64,000 nucleotides of DNA from DATJLY01 sp035604615. Lineage in GTDB: Bacteria > Pseudomonadota > Alphaproteobacteria > ATCC43930 > CGMCC-115725. The stretch is taken from assembly GCA_035604615.1 (NCBI GenBank), contig DATNID010000052.1, positions 1 through 64,000 of the forward strand. The letters are read 5' to 3'. Under the pieces are notes generated by a model, which was not told the origin of the DNA, did no database searches, and saw nothing but the letters and a program-made list of their open reading frames with translations. Shown here piece after piece: positions 18,284-27,649 of this stretch (positions within the stretch are counted from its first letter, which is position 1; every line of letters begins with the position of its first letter). A program made the translations under genes and the position numbers.

Positions 18284-19303
18284 GTGGCCCTGGTCGTTGG
18301 CAAGCGAATTGACGGCGCGAAATCACCGGCGACGCTCGACCGCCTGACCGCCCTCATCAAGCCCGATCTGGAGCGGGTGAATGCGCTCATTCTCGAGCGC
18401 ATGCAGAGCCCGGTGAGCCTCATCCCCGAGCTCGCCGGCCACATCATCGCCGCCGGCGGCAAGCGCCTGAGGCCGATGCTGACCTTGGCCGCGTCGCGCA
18501 TGTGCGGCTATCGCGGCCACCGCCACGTCGTGCTCGCGGCGGCGGTCGAGTTCATCCACACCGCGACATTGCTGCACGACGACGTGGTCGACGCGAGCGA
18601 TTTGCGCCGCGGCCTCGCCACCGCCAACGCAGTGTGGGGCAACAAGCCGTCGGTGCTGGTGGGCGATTTCCTGTTCAGCCGCGCCTTCCAGCTCATGGTC
18701 GAGGACGGCTCGCTCAAGGTGCTCGAAATCCTGTCGCACGCCTCGGCGGTCATCGCCGAGGGCGAGGTCCTGCAACTCGTGACCTCCAACGACATCGACA
18801 CCACCGAGGCGGACTATCTGCGCGTGGTCGACGCCAAGACGGCGCAGCTCTTCGCCGCCGCGAGCCGCATCGGCGCGGTGCTGGGCGAGCGCTCCGAGGC
18901 CGAGGAGCGCGCGCTCGAGGTCTATGGCCGCAATCTCGGCATCGCCTTCCAGCTGGTCGACGACATGCTCGACTACTCGGCGCGCGAGATCGAGCTCGGC
19001 AAGTCGATCGGCGACGATTTCCGCGAGGGCAAGATCACCCTGCCGGTGGTGCTCGCGCTGCGCGCCGCCGACGAGCGCGAGCGGCAATTCTGGCGCCGCA
19101 CGCTCGAGCAGCTCGACCAGCGCGAGGGCGATCTCGAGCGCGCGATCGAGATGCTGCGCCGCCATGGCACTTTCGCGGCGACCGCCGCGCGCGCCGCAGA
19201 CTATGCCGGCGAGGCGCGGCGCGCGCTGGCCGTGTTCCGCCCCGGCCCGGAGCAGCAGGCACTCGACGAGCTGATCGATTTCTGCCTCGAGCGCTGCTAC
19301 TGA
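18284..19303 (+). CDS. ispB: all-trans polyprenyl diphosphate synthase
   Basis: A 339-residue trans-prenyltransferase that extends farnesyl diphosphate with isopentenyl diphosphate to make the ubiquinone side chain. The first aspartate-rich motif DDVVD is at 99-103 and the second, DDMLD, at 226-230; GGKRLRP (58-64) binds the pyrophosphate. The two residues before DDVVD are small or polar enough to fit a long-chain (octaprenyl or decaprenyl) product, but chain length cannot be fixed. The GTG start follows GGGAGGGAG. The enzyme is cytosolic. Confidence 0.93.
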   Translation: MALVVGKRIDGAKSPATLDRLTALIKPDLERVNALILERMQSPVSLIPELAGHIIAAGGKRLRPMLTLAASRMCGYRGHRHVVLAAAVEFIHTATLLHDDVVDASDLRRGLATANAVWGNKPSVLVGDFLFSRAFQLMVEDGSLKVLEILSHASAVIAEGEVLQLVTSNDIDTTEADYLRVVDAKTAQLFAAASRIGAVLGERSEAEERALEVYGRNLGIAFQLVDDMLDYSAREIELGKSIGDDFREGKITLPVVLALRAADERERQFWRRTLEQLDQREGDLERAIEMLRRHGTFAATAARAADYAGEARRALAVFRPGPEQQALDELIDFCLERCY

Positions 19304-19325
19304 GAAGCGTGCAACCCGATGGCGG

Positions 19326-19354
19326 TTGCCTCGGGCGGCGGAAGACGTTATATC
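19326..19354 (+). promoter_or_regulatory. promoter of tRNA-Pro(CGG)
   Basis: TTGCCT (19326-19331), a 17-bp spacer and TATATC (19349-19354) place the transcription start about three bases before the mature tRNA 5' end at 19364. Confidence 0.55.
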
Positions 19355-19363
19355 GCGCGGCGC

Positions 19364-19440
19364 CGGAGTGTAGCTCAGCCTGGTAGAGCACCGCTTTCGG
19401 GAGGCGGGGGCCGGAGGTTCAAATCCTCTCACTCCGACCA
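19364..19440 (+). tRNA. tRNA-Pro (anticodon CGG)
   Basis: A 77-nt cloverleaf. The acceptor stem CGGAGTG pairs with CACTCCG and a genomically encoded CCA ends the gene. The D arm has GCTC/GAGC. The anticodon stem CCGCT/GGCGG encloses the loop TTCGGGA with anticodon CGG, reading CCG proline codons. The T arm has GGTTCAAATCC. The variable loop is short. CCG is expected to be a frequent proline codon in this GC-rich genome. Confidence 0.97.
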
Positions 19441-19505
19441 GGTTCCCTTTGCCGCGAGCCCGCCCTGACGTGGCGGGCTTGTTCGTTCCAGCATGGAGGA
19501 AAGGC

Positions 19506-20465
19506 GTGATCGCTGCCAAGCCGGATCGGGCGGCCGGCACGGGCGCGGCGCCCTGGCTTAGCGCCCATCCGGTGCTGGCGACCCTCTTCATCGCCTTGAC
19601 CGCCACCACCTTCGCGCTCGGCTCGACGGTGATACGCTTCGCCTACGATGCCGGCGCCGGCACGCTCACCATCGTGATGACGCGGACCACCATCGCGGCG
19701 GTGGGATTGGCGCTGGTGCTGGCGGCGCTGCGCGTGCGCGTGCGGCTCGACCGGCGCGAGCGCTGGGCGGCGCCATTGATCGGCCTCTTCATGGCGGGAT
19801 ATTCGGGCGCCTTCTACATGGGCCTCGAATACATGCCGGTCGCGCTGACGGTGCTGACTTTCTACACCTATCCGCTGATCACCGGCCTGTTCGCCTGGGC
19901 CCTGGGACAGGAGCGGTTTGGCGTCGCCGGCTGGGTCGCGCTGCCGGTGGCGTTCGTCGGATTGGTCCTCGCGCTCGACGTGACGGGCGGCGGCTTCTCG
20001 CTCGTGGGCGCCGCCTGGGCGATGCTCGGCGCGGCGGGATTCTCGGCGGTGCTGATCCTCTCGGCCGTGTTGCTGCCGAAGCGCGCCGACACCCGACCGC
20101 GCACCCTGGTCATGCTCGCGACCTCGAGCGCCGCGTGCATCGTCGCCACCTTCGCCACCGGCGCGGTGTGGTTTCCGACCACCGCTGCGGGCTGGAGCGG
20201 GCTCATCGGCTCGGCGGTGTGCTACGCGCTCGCCATGACCGCGATCCTTTATGCGGCGTCGGTGCTGGGCGCGACCCGGGTCGCGGCGGTGATGAATTTC
20301 GAGCCGCTCGCGAGCCTCGCCCTCACTTTCCTCATTTTGGGCGAGCGGCTGGGGCCGTGGCAAATTGTGGGCGCGCTCCTGGTCGTCGCCGTCATCTTCG
20401 CCTTCCGTCCGCGCCGCGCCGCGCCGGCGGACCTGGCCCCTCAGGGCGAGGGCGCCTCGCCATAG
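19506..20465 (+). CDS. EamA/DMT-family transporter
   Basis: A 319-residue inner-membrane protein with about ten hydrophobic helices in two EamA repeats. The first repeat begins ATLFIALTATTFALGSTVIRF and the second ends with the typical LILGERLGPWQIVGALLV. The family exports metabolites such as amino acids or nucleosides; the substrate is unknown. I chose the GTG at 19506 because GGAGGAAAG lies directly upstream. Its 3' end overlaps the convergent lipoprotein gene by 25 bp. Confidence 0.87.
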   Translation: MIAAKPDRAAGTGAAPWLSAHPVLATLFIALTATTFALGSTVIRFAYDAGAGTLTIVMTRTTIAAVGLALVLAALRVRVRLDRRERWAAPLIGLFMAGYSGAFYMGLEYMPVALTVLTFYTYPLITGLFAWALGQERFGVAGWVALPVAFVGLVLALDVTGGGFSLVGAAWAMLGAAGFSAVLILSAVLLPKRADTRPRTLVMLATSSAACIVATFATGAVWFPTTAAGWSGLIGSAVCYALAMTAILYAASVLGATRVAAVMNFEPLASLALTFLILGERLGPWQIVGALLVVAVIFAFRPRRAAPADLAPQGEGASP

Positions 20466-20848
20466 CCGAGCTGGATGACGAACCCGTCCTTGCGCTCGGC
20501 AAAGGATTTCTCGCCCGCCGGGCGGATATCGACGCGGATAATGGCGGTGTCGAGCCCCTCCTTGGTGAAGGCGGCGAAAATGGCGTCGGCGCGCTGCTTT
20601 TCCAGCCCCGGCTGGTTGGTGTCGGCGGGCTCGGTGCCGTCGACCGCGATGAAGCGCGGCTTGGCGCGGGTCGCCCGGGCGACGGCGTTGGCCAGGGCCT
20701 CGACGCCCTGCTGCGAAGGAGTCGGTGTTCCCGCCAAGAAATCTACGATAAAATACATCGAATGCACGCGCTCGGTCCCGCAGCCGGCGAGCAAGGCGCC
20801 GGCCAGGAAGAGGACCGTTAACGATTTCGCGAGCACACTGACTGTCAT
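20441..20848 (-). CDS. predicted lipoprotein of unknown function
   Basis: A 135-residue protein with a signal sequence ending in the lipobox LLAGC, so it should be processed by signal peptidase II and lipid-anchored. The mature part contains IAVDGTEPADTNQPGLEKQRADAIF, which resembles the peptidoglycan-binding core of OmpA-like domains (R/K-A-DAI helix), but it is too short and divergent to call one. The ATG at 20848 gives the best signal peptide; an earlier ATG five codons upstream exists. Convergent overlap with the EamA gene. Function unknown. Confidence 0.72.
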   Translation of the reverse strand: MTVSVLAKSLTVLFLAGALLAGCGTERVHSMYFIVDFLAGTPTPSQQGVEALANAVARATRAKPRFIAVDGTEPADTNQPGLEKQRADAIFAAFTKEGLDTAIIRVDIRPAGEKSFAERKDGFVIQLGYGEAPSP

Positions 20849-20958
20849 GGGAGGCGTGGCCAAAGACGGGTGGACGGGGGGCCGTCGGGTTCGAGGCGTT
20901 CCGCAGCTTGCGGAGCGGCCTCGTGCCGGGGCAAGCTTGCAGCCGCGAGGAGCGGACG

Positions 20959-21294
20959 ATGCGAGGTAAGGATAGCGAGCCCGTCGAATTGCGACCCGGC
21001 ATGAGCGCGCGCGAGGCCGCCCGCATCGTCGAAGCCGAGCAATGGGCTTGGCGCCGCGTGCGCTCGCTGCGTGCCTTCTACAGTCATCTTACCGCCTATG
21101 TGGTGGCGAATTTCGTCCTGTTCCTCATCGATTCAACGACGCCGGGGCCGGCTTGGTTCTATGTCCCGCTGACCGGATGGGGTCTGCTCGTCGTGCTGCA
21201 CGCGCTCCATGCCTACGAGATGTTGCCATGGACCACGCAGGATTGGGAACAGCGCAAAGTCCGCGACCTGATCGATACGCGCCTTCGGCGCTGA
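20959..21294 (+). CDS. 2TM-domain membrane protein
   Basis: A 111-residue protein with a soluble N-terminus, then two membrane helices (FYSHLTAYVVANFVLFLID and FYVPLTGWGLLVVLHALHAY), then a charged C-terminus. The H-x-x-x-Y-x-x-x-N pattern in the first helix and the W-x-x-x-P/H spacing match the 2TM domain seen alone or fused to histidine kinases. Start at ATG 20959 after GAGGAGC. It lies 66 bp before the S41 protease gene. No direct function is known. Confidence 0.78.
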   Translation: MRGKDSEPVELRPGMSAREAARIVEAEQWAWRRVRSLRAFYSHLTAYVVANFVLFLIDSTTPGPAWFYVPLTGWGLLVVLHALHAYEMLPWTTQDWEQRKVRDLIDTRLRR

Positions 21295-21360
21295 ACGCCA
21301 CTAGCATCGCACCCGAGGCTTCGCCATAATCGCGCGCCTCATGTACCCGGGCCCAAATTC

Positions 21361-22719
21361 ATGATCATTCAGCTTCGCCGCTCCGTCGCCGCATCGCTTG
21401 CCGCGGCCACGCTCCTTGTCCTCGCCGGGTGCGTCGCGATGCCGCGGCAGAGCGCCGAGACCTCCGACGTGAGCGACCTCGCGCTTTATCGCGGCGTCCT
21501 TGACCGCGTCAAATCCAGCTATGTCGAGCCGGTGGGCGAGGACAAACTGGTCGCCAATTCCTTGAAGGGCATGCTCACCGGTCTCGATCCCCATTCCGAC
21601 TATATGACCGAGAACGAGTATCAGGAGATGCTCGACGACAATTCGGGCGAATTCGCCGGCATCGGCGCCGAGCTCACGCGCGAGGATGGGCGCCCGAAAG
21701 TGATCTCGCCGATCGACGACACGCCGGCCGCGCGCGCCGGCATTAGGTCCAACGACGTGATCCTCAAGATCAACGGCAAGCTGACCGACGGGCTGAGCCT
21801 CAAGGACGTGGTCGACCAGTTGCGCGGCCCGGCCGGCAGCCCCGTCGCGCTCACCATCGGGCGGCGCGACGAGAAGCCGTTCGACGTCAATCTGACGCGC
21901 GCCGTCATCCACGTCGCCTCGGTGAAGTCGAAACTGCTGCCGCGCCGCGTCGGCTATGCGCGCATCACCACCTTCGCCGAGAAGACGCAGCAGGAGCTGA
22001 CCGCCGCGCTCGACGCGATGACGCGGCAGGCGGGCGGGCATCTCGACGGGTTCGTGCTCGACCTGCGCAACGATCCCGGCGGGCTTCTCGACGAGGCGGT
22101 GCGCGTCGCGGGCGATTTCGTCGATGGCGGCACCGTCGTCTCGACGCGCGGGCGCGACGCCGACGACAACCACGTCTATCGCGCGCCGCCCGACGGCGAC
22201 CGGCTCAAGGACGTCCCGATCGTGGTCATGATCAACGGCGCCTCGGCCTCGGCGTCGGAGATCGTCGCCGGCGCGCTGCAGGACCGCCACCGCGCGACCC
22301 TGCTCGGCACCAAGAGCTTCGGCAAAGGGTCGGTCCAGACCATCATTCCCCTGGACGGACACGGCGCGCTGCGCCTCACCACGGCGCGCTACTACACGCC
22401 GTCGGGCCGCTCGATCCAGGCCGAGGGGATCGTCCCCGACGCGGTGGTGGCGGCGCCCAAGAACCAGGTCAGCGCCGAGGCCGAAATCCTGCACGAGTCC
22501 GACCTGCGCGGCGCGCTCGACGCCGGCGGCCCCGGCAAGAGCAACCGCACCGCTGCCGCGCCCGCGCAAGCCGCCGCCGACACGGGCGCGGACCAGGGCA
22601 GTATCGATCCGAGCGTGATCGGGACCCAGCAGGACTATCAGCTCGCCCAGGCGGTAGCCAAGGTGCTGTCGCTCAAGGAAGGCTCGGTCGCGCGCTCTCA
22701 GGCGCCCGGCAGCCGGTGA
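21361..22719 (+). CDS. S41 carboxyl-terminal processing protease, lipoprotein
   Basis: A 452-residue Ctp-type periplasmic protease. The signal sequence ends in a lipobox (LAGC, C24), so it is probably membrane-anchored. A PDZ domain spans about 95-175 and binds substrate C-termini. The catalytic Ser/Lys dyad is S297 in NGASASASE and K322 in SFGKGSVQ. Likely targets are periplasmic or cell-wall proteins, including peptidoglycan hydrolases. The last 22 bp overlap the convergent acyl-CoA synthetase gene. The last about 75 residues are rich in Ala, Gly and Gln and not conserved. Confidence 0.92.
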   Translation: MIIQLRRSVAASLAAATLLVLAGCVAMPRQSAETSDVSDLALYRGVLDRVKSSYVEPVGEDKLVANSLKGMLTGLDPHSDYMTENEYQEMLDDNSGEFAGIGAELTREDGRPKVISPIDDTPAARAGIRSNDVILKINGKLTDGLSLKDVVDQLRGPAGSPVALTIGRRDEKPFDVNLTRAVIHVASVKSKLLPRRVGYARITTFAEKTQQELTAALDAMTRQAGGHLDGFVLDLRNDPGGLLDEAVRVAGDFVDGGTVVSTRGRDADDNHVYRAPPDGDRLKDVPIVVMINGASASASEIVAGALQDRHRATLLGTKSFGKGSVQTIIPLDGHGALRLTTARYYTPSGRSIQAEGIVPDAVVAAPKNQVSAEAEILHESDLRGALDAGGPGKSNRTAAAPAQAAADTGADQGSIDPSVIGTQQDYQLAQAVAKVLSLKEGSVARSQAPGSR

Positions 22720-24323
22720 TCGGCGAAGTCGCGGCGTAGCTGCGTCTTCAGCAGCTTGCCCGTGGCGGTATGGGGCAGCGATTCCACGAAAACCACGTCG
22801 TCGGGAATCCACCATTTCGGCACCTTGCCGTCATAGACGCCGAGGATGTCCTCGCGCGTGACGGCGGCGCCGTCGCGCCGCTGCACGATGAGGAGCGGCC
22901 GCTCGTCCCATTTGGGATGCTTGACCCCGATCACCGCCGCCTCGGCCACGGCCGGGTGCGCAACGGCGATGTTCTCGAGGTCGATGGAGCTGATCCATTC
23001 GCCGCCGCTCTTGATCACGTCCTTGGAGCGGTCGGTGATCTTGATGTAGCCGTCGGCGTCGATGGTGACGACGTCGCCGGTCGGGAACCAGCCGTCCTTC
23101 AAGGGCGATTGCGGCTCGTTGTAATAGGCGCTGGCGATGCACGGACCCTTGACCAGGAGATCGCCGAAGGTGGTGCCGTCCCACGGCAGCTCGCGCCCCT
23201 CGCCATCGACGATCTTGAGATCGACGACGGGGAGCGCGCGGCCCTGCTTGGCCTTGACCGCGCGCTTCTGGTCGCGGCCGAGTCCCATGTGCTTGCTCTT
23301 GAACTGGGACACGGTGCCGACCGGGCTCATCTCGGTCATGCCCCAGCCGTGCAGCACCTCGACGCCGTATTCGTCCTCGAACGCCTGCATCAGCGCCGGC
23401 GGGCAGGCCGAGCCGCCGATCATGATGCGCTTCAAGGTCGACAGGCGGCGGCCCTTGGATTTGAGGAACTGCAGCGCCCCGAGCCACACGGTCGGCACGC
23501 CCGCGCTGAAGGTCACGCCCTCGGACTCGAACAGCTCGCACAGGCTCTCGCCGTCGAGCGCGGCGCCGGGCATCACGATCTTGGCGCCGGTCATCAGGCA
23601 GACATAGGGAATGCCCCAGGCATTGACGTGGAACATCGGCACCACCGGCAGCACCACGTCGCGCGCCGAGATGCTGAGCGAATCGGGGAGCGCGATGGCG
23701 AAGGTGTGCAGCATGGTCGAGCGGTGCGAATAGAGCACGCCCTTGGGATTGCCGGTCGTGCCTGAGGTGTAGCACAGGCCCGCGGCCAGGCGCTCGTCGA
23801 GCTCCGGCCAGGCGAAAGCGTCGCTCTCGGCTTCGAGCAGGCTCTCGTAGCAGAGACACCCGGCGGGAACGGCGCCCATGTGCGCCGCGTCGGTCATCGC
23901 CACCCAGCCCTTGACCCTCGGGCATTGCGGCCGCAGCGCCTCGACCAGCGGCGCGAAGGTCAGGTCGAAGAACACGTAGGAATCGTCCGCGTGATTGATG
24001 ATGAACCCGATCTGGTCGCGGAAGAGACGCGGATTGACGGTGTGGCAAACGGCGCCCATGCCGGCGACGGCGAGATAGATCTCGAGATGGCGCTGGCCGT
24101 TCCAGGCCAGGGTCGCGACCCGGTCGCTGGCGCCGATGCCGATGCCGAGACGCTGGAGCGCGTTGGCGAGCCGGCGCGCCCGGGCATGGAGGACGCGGAA
24201 GCTCACGCGCCCGATCGGCCCCTCGATCGTCCGCGACACGATTTCGCTGTCGCCGTGATGGCGGTCCGCGTGCCGAATGAGGGACGACACCAGGAGCGGA
24301 TGATCCTGCATGAGACCGTGCAT
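22698..24323 (-). CDS. medium/long-chain acyl-CoA synthetase (AMP-forming)
   Basis: A 541-residue adenylate-forming ligase. It has the P-loop YTSGTTGNPKG, the adenine motif HGWGMTEMSPV, the TGD hinge region FPTGDVVTIDADGYIKITDRSKD, and the C-terminal lysine in PHTATGKLLK. The N-terminus MHGLMQDHPLLVSS is characteristic of the medium-chain acyl-CoA ligase group in alphaproteobacteria. The ATG at 24323 follows GGAG; an ATG six codons upstream is the alternative. It activates fatty acids at the inner face of the membrane for beta-oxidation. Overlaps the S41 protease 3' end. Confidence 0.92.
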   Translation of the reverse strand: MHGLMQDHPLLVSSLIRHADRHHGDSEIVSRTIEGPIGRVSFRVLHARARRLANALQRLGIGIGASDRVATLAWNGQRHLEIYLAVAGMGAVCHTVNPRLFRDQIGFIINHADDSYVFFDLTFAPLVEALRPQCPRVKGWVAMTDAAHMGAVPAGCLCYESLLEAESDAFAWPELDERLAAGLCYTSGTTGNPKGVLYSHRSTMLHTFAIALPDSLSISARDVVLPVVPMFHVNAWGIPYVCLMTGAKIVMPGAALDGESLCELFESEGVTFSAGVPTVWLGALQFLKSKGRRLSTLKRIMIGGSACPPALMQAFEDEYGVEVLHGWGMTEMSPVGTVSQFKSKHMGLGRDQKRAVKAKQGRALPVVDLKIVDGEGRELPWDGTTFGDLLVKGPCIASAYYNEPQSPLKDGWFPTGDVVTIDADGYIKITDRSKDVIKSGGEWISSIDLENIAVAHPAVAEAAVIGVKHPKWDERPLLIVQRRDGAAVTREDILGVYDGKVPKWWIPDDVVFVESLPHTATGKLLKTQLRRDFADHRLPGA

Positions 24324-24488
24324 GGGCGCATCTCCGTTCATTGTGCGAAATCCTAGATCGTGGCGCGGCGGCGTGGAATGACGGAATTTCCGCCGCCCGG
24401 CCCTCACGCAAACGTAATGGCCCCTTGAGGCGCAAATCGCCGGGCGGGCGCCTATAATCGGGTGGGATGTCCCCGCGGAGCCTGTGTG

Positions 24489-24977
24489 ATGCCGACCGCC
24501 TGCCGCCGCGCCTTCCTGGTCCTGGTCTTGATATTGGCGGGCTGCGTCGCGCCGGGGCCGCCCTTCGCCAGCGTCGCCAGCACGATCCCGCCGCCGCCGC
24601 CGGGCAGCGCGCGCATCTTCCTCTATCGCTGGCTCGAGCCCTACGAGACGGTTGCCATGACGACGGCCTACTTTAACGGCAGCGCGGTCGGCGTCACCGA
24701 GACCGGCACGGTGCTCTACCGCGACGTGGCGCCCGGGCGCTACACCATCTCGGTCTGGAGCGAGGGCGTCTATCCCGATCAGTTCAAGACCGTGACGGTG
24801 GGGCCAGGCCAGGTCGTCTATGCCCGCATCGAGTCGCTGAGCTCGTGGTCGGTGTGCGGCGGCTTCGATGTCAGCATGGGCGGCGCCGCCGGGTGCTGGG
24901 ACACGTTCGTGGTCAACATCATGGACCCCGCGGTGGCCCTGTCCGAGATGCAGTCGCTGCGCTTCATCAGGGGTTAG
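24489..24977 (+). CDS. DUF2846-like lipoprotein
   Basis: A 162-residue predicted lipoprotein, with the lipobox LAGC (C19). The mature protein has a proline-rich linker and then a beta-rich domain with RIFLYRWLEPYETV and DVAPGRYTISV, matching DUF2846, a domain found in small outer-envelope lipoproteins. Two cysteines (WSVCGGF, AAGCWD) could form a disulfide. A TATAAT lies at 24453-24458 without a well-placed -35 element. Start chosen at the ATG that directly precedes the signal sequence. Function unknown. Confidence 0.77.
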   Translation: MPTACRRAFLVLVLILAGCVAPGPPFASVASTIPPPPPGSARIFLYRWLEPYETVAMTTAYFNGSAVGVTETGTVLYRDVAPGRYTISVWSEGVYPDQFKTVTVGPGQVVYARIESLSSWSVCGGFDVSMGGAAGCWDTFVVNIMDPAVALSEMQSLRFIRG

Positions 24978-25053
24978 GTGCGCTTGCGCCGGCAGGGGCG
25001 ATGGGCTAGGGAATTTCCTTCGGAACCAGAGGTTCGGGACGCGTCTTCCTGGC

Positions 25054-25668
25054 ATGGATGCCGTCGACACCACCACCCCGGAAACCGCCAAGCTGCATGT
25101 GAGCACGCTGCTGGTCGCGTCCGAGCGCGCGCTGTCCAACGCGCTCGACGAACTGGGTTTCGCCCAGGACGACGATCGCGTCATCGAGCACGAGGGACGG
25201 CTCGCCTTCATCACCTGCAGCCACGATCCCGACTGCGACGATCTCTACGCGCTGATCTCCGAGCTCGCGGCCCGCGGCGAGACCTGGGAGCTGCAGTTCC
25301 GCATCGACACCAGCGAAAGCCGCGCCATCTTCCAGCGCCTCGCGCGCCACCAGCCGGTCGAGGCGGTGGACGCGCAGCTTCCGCCCGAGCCCGCGGGCTC
25401 GGCCGAGGAGCTTCCCGCGCACGATCTCGAGACCGACGCGGGCAAGGCCAAGCTGCGCAAGACCTTGGCGCGGGTCGATCCGGCCGACGTCTTCGTCACC
25501 ATCGGCTCGAACGCGGGCGGCCGCGCCAGCGCGGTCGTGCTGAAGCGCAATCCGCGGGGCGCCATCGCGGTCGCGGTGGGCGCCGACGAGGCGAGCCTGC
25601 GCGCCGCCATCCGCGAGATCCTGCCGACCGTCATGTTCTCGGTGACCATGAAGCCGTCGGCCGGATGA
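25054..25668 (+). CDS. hypothetical protein, soluble, two-part
   Basis: A 204-residue soluble protein I do not recognise. The first half (about 10-110) alternates strands and helices and includes LAFITCSHDPDCDDLYALISEL; the second half has DVFVTIGSNAGGRASAVVLKRNPRGAIAVAVGAD. No signal peptide or membrane segment is visible. The stop overlaps the acyltransferase start as ATGA, so the two are coupled and may act in one process. The ATG at 25054 is in good context. Confidence 0.7.
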   Translation: MDAVDTTTPETAKLHVSTLLVASERALSNALDELGFAQDDDRVIEHEGRLAFITCSHDPDCDDLYALISELAARGETWELQFRIDTSESRAIFQRLARHQPVEAVDAQLPPEPAGSAEELPAHDLETDAGKAKLRKTLARVDPADVFVTIGSNAGGRASAVVLKRNPRGAIAVAVGADEASLRAAIREILPTVMFSVTMKPSAG

Positions 25669-26726
25669 ACGAGCGCGGCCGCGCGAACAATTTCGATGCG
25701 CTCCGGCTCATCGCCGCGGCGACGGTCATCTACTCGCACTCCTTCATCATCGCCAACGGCAACGAGAATGCCGAGCCGCTGATCGTCGCGAGCGGGCGGC
25801 AGTCGATCCTCGGCCTCGCCGGCGTGTTCGTGTTCTTCGCCATCAGCGGCTTCCTGGTGACGCAGAGCTGGGAGGAGACGCGCTCGCCGTGGCGCTATCT
25901 CGCCAAGCGGTGCCTGCGCATCTTTCCCGGGCTGGTGCTGGCGCTGGTGCTGTCGGGCTTCGTGCTCGCGCCCGTGGTTTCGACCCTGAAGCTCGGCGAA
26001 TATCTGAGCCACGCCGAGCCCTATCGCTACGTGTTCTGGAACACGCTCTTGGATTTGCGCCAGCACGAGCTGCCGGGCGTGATGTTCGTCGACAACCCGG
26101 TCGGGCTCGAGGTCAACGGCTCGCTGTGGACGCTGCGCTACGAGTTCGAGATGTATCTCATGGTGCTGGCGCTGGGCGTCACGGGCCTGCTGCGCCTCCC
26201 GGTGCTGCTCGCGCTCCTGGCGCTCGGGCTCGCGTGCATCCAGTTCCAGCAGGTGCCGGCGCTCGATGCGCTCGGCGGCTGGGGCTGGATGCTGTCGTTC
26301 TTCGTCGCCGGCATGGTGCTCTACAAGCTGCGCGGCACCCGCATCTTCGACGGCAGGATCGCGCTCCTGGCGCTCATCGGTCTCGTGGCGACGGTGCGGT
26401 TCGGCGGCTTCATCCTGATGTTCTCGATCTTCGGCTGCTATGTTGCGCTTTATCTCGCGCTCCACCCCAGGCTGCCGCGCATCCCGGCCGCGCGCTGGGG
26501 CGATCTTTCCTACGGGCTCTATATCTATGGCTGGCCGTCGGAACAGGCGGTGATCTGGGCACTCGGCGGGCACGCGACGCAGATGCAGGTGTTCCTGTTG
26601 GCGCTGCCGCTCGCGGCACTCCTCGCCTTCGTGTCGTGGCACGTCGTCGAGCAGCCGGCGCTCCGCCTCAAGCCGCGCGGCGCCCGCACGCTCCCCGCCC
26701 AACCCGAAACCGCTCCGGCGACCTGA
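25665..26726 (+). CDS. acyltransferase family 3 (OafA/YrhL-like) membrane protein
   Basis: A 353-residue integral membrane acyltransferase. The N-terminus NNFDALRLIAAATVIYSHS carries the conserved R-x-x-A and catalytic-type histidine of the family, followed by about ten helices (FVFFAISGFLVTQSWE, WTLRYEFEMYLMVLAL). The last segment YGLYIYGWPSEQ is a common terminal signature. It would transfer an acetyl or other acyl group to a surface sugar or lipid across the inner membrane. Coupled by ATGA to the upstream hypothetical gene and 3 bp before the MBL hydrolase. Confidence 0.88.
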   Translation: MNERGRANNFDALRLIAAATVIYSHSFIIANGNENAEPLIVASGRQSILGLAGVFVFFAISGFLVTQSWEETRSPWRYLAKRCLRIFPGLVLALVLSGFVLAPVVSTLKLGEYLSHAEPYRYVFWNTLLDLRQHELPGVMFVDNPVGLEVNGSLWTLRYEFEMYLMVLALGVTGLLRLPVLLALLALGLACIQFQQVPALDALGGWGWMLSFFVAGMVLYKLRGTRIFDGRIALLALIGLVATVRFGGFILMFSIFGCYVALYLALHPRLPRIPAARWGDLSYGLYIYGWPSEQAVIWALGGHATQMQVFLLALPLAALLAFVSWHVVEQPALRLKPRGARTLPAQPETAPAT

Positions 26727-26729
26727 CCC

Positions 26730-27647
26730 ATGGCGACCGAAATCCCCTTCAACCGCGACTTCGACTGGCAATACGGCGTCGCCGAGACGCTGTCGCCCCT
26801 GGTGCGGCGCGTCGTCGCGCGCAATCCCAGCCCCTTCACCTTCAAGGGCACCGGCACCTATGTCATCGGGCACGGCCAGGTGGCGATGATCGATCCCGGC
26901 CCCGACCTCGCCGACCATGTCGCGGCGCTGCTCGATGCACTTCGGGGCGAGACCGTCACGCACATCCTCATCACCCACACCCATCTCGATCATTCGCCCG
27001 CGGCGGCGGCGGTGAAGCGCGCGACCGGCGCGAAGACCTACGGCTATGGCCGCCACGGCTCGGGCCGGGCCGAGGACCGCGCCGGCATCGGCGGCAAGAC
27101 CGAGGAAGGCGGCGACCATGATTTCGTGCCCGACGTGACGATGCGCGACGGCGACACGGTGACCGGGCCGGGCTGGCGGCTCGGCGCGATCGAGACGCCG
27201 GGCCACACCTCGAACCACCTCTCCTTCCATCTCGCCGAGGAGAACACGCTGTTCTCGGGCGACCATGTCATGGGCTGGTCCACCAGCGTCATCGCGCCGC
27301 CCGACGGCGACATGGCGTCCTACATGCGCTCGCTCGGGAAGCTGCTGCACCGCGAGGACGCGCTCTATCGCCCGACCCACGGCCCCGCGATCGCCGATCC
27401 GCGCCCCTTCGTCGCCGCCTTCATCGCCCACCGCAACGAACGCTCAGCGGCGATCCTCGAGCGCCTTGCCTTAGGCGACCGCACCATCGAGGCGATCGTG
27501 CGCGAGGTCTATCGCGGGCTCGACCCGCGCCTGGTGCCGGCGGCCGGGCGCTCGGTGCTGGCGCATCTCGTGGCGCTGGTCGAGGAAGGCCGCGTCCACG
27601 CCGACGGCCCGCCCCGGCTCGACGCGAGCTATCGCATTAAGGGATAG
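26730..27647 (+). CDS. MBL-fold metallo-hydrolase (LACTB2/GloB-like)
   Basis: A 305-residue metallo-beta-lactamase-fold hydrolase. The metal-binding signature HTHLDH is at 83-88, later metal histidines lie in ETPGHTSNHLSF, and FSGDHVMGW provides the bridging aspartate. The C-terminal about 60 residues form a winged-helix-like extension as in LACTB2. It is cytosolic; the substrate (thioester, phosphodiester or RNA) is undetermined. The stop is three bases from repeat A copy 2. Confidence 0.88.
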   Translation: MATEIPFNRDFDWQYGVAETLSPLVRRVVARNPSPFTFKGTGTYVIGHGQVAMIDPGPDLADHVAALLDALRGETVTHILITHTHLDHSPAAAAVKRATGAKTYGYGRHGSGRAEDRAGIGGKTEEGGDHDFVPDVTMRDGDTVTGPGWRLGAIETPGHTSNHLSFHLAEENTLFSGDHVMGWSTSVIAPPDGDMASYMRSLGKLLHREDALYRPTHGPAIADPRPFVAAFIAHRNERSAAILERLALGDRTIEAIVREVYRGLDPRLVPAAGRSVLAHLVALVEEGRVHADGPPRLDASYRIKG

Positions 27648-27649
27648 TT

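Noticed and set aside
24453..24458. TATAAT upstream of the DUF2846 lipoprotein as a promoter
   Set aside because: The nearest TTGAGG is 22 bp away, too far for a standard sigma70 site.
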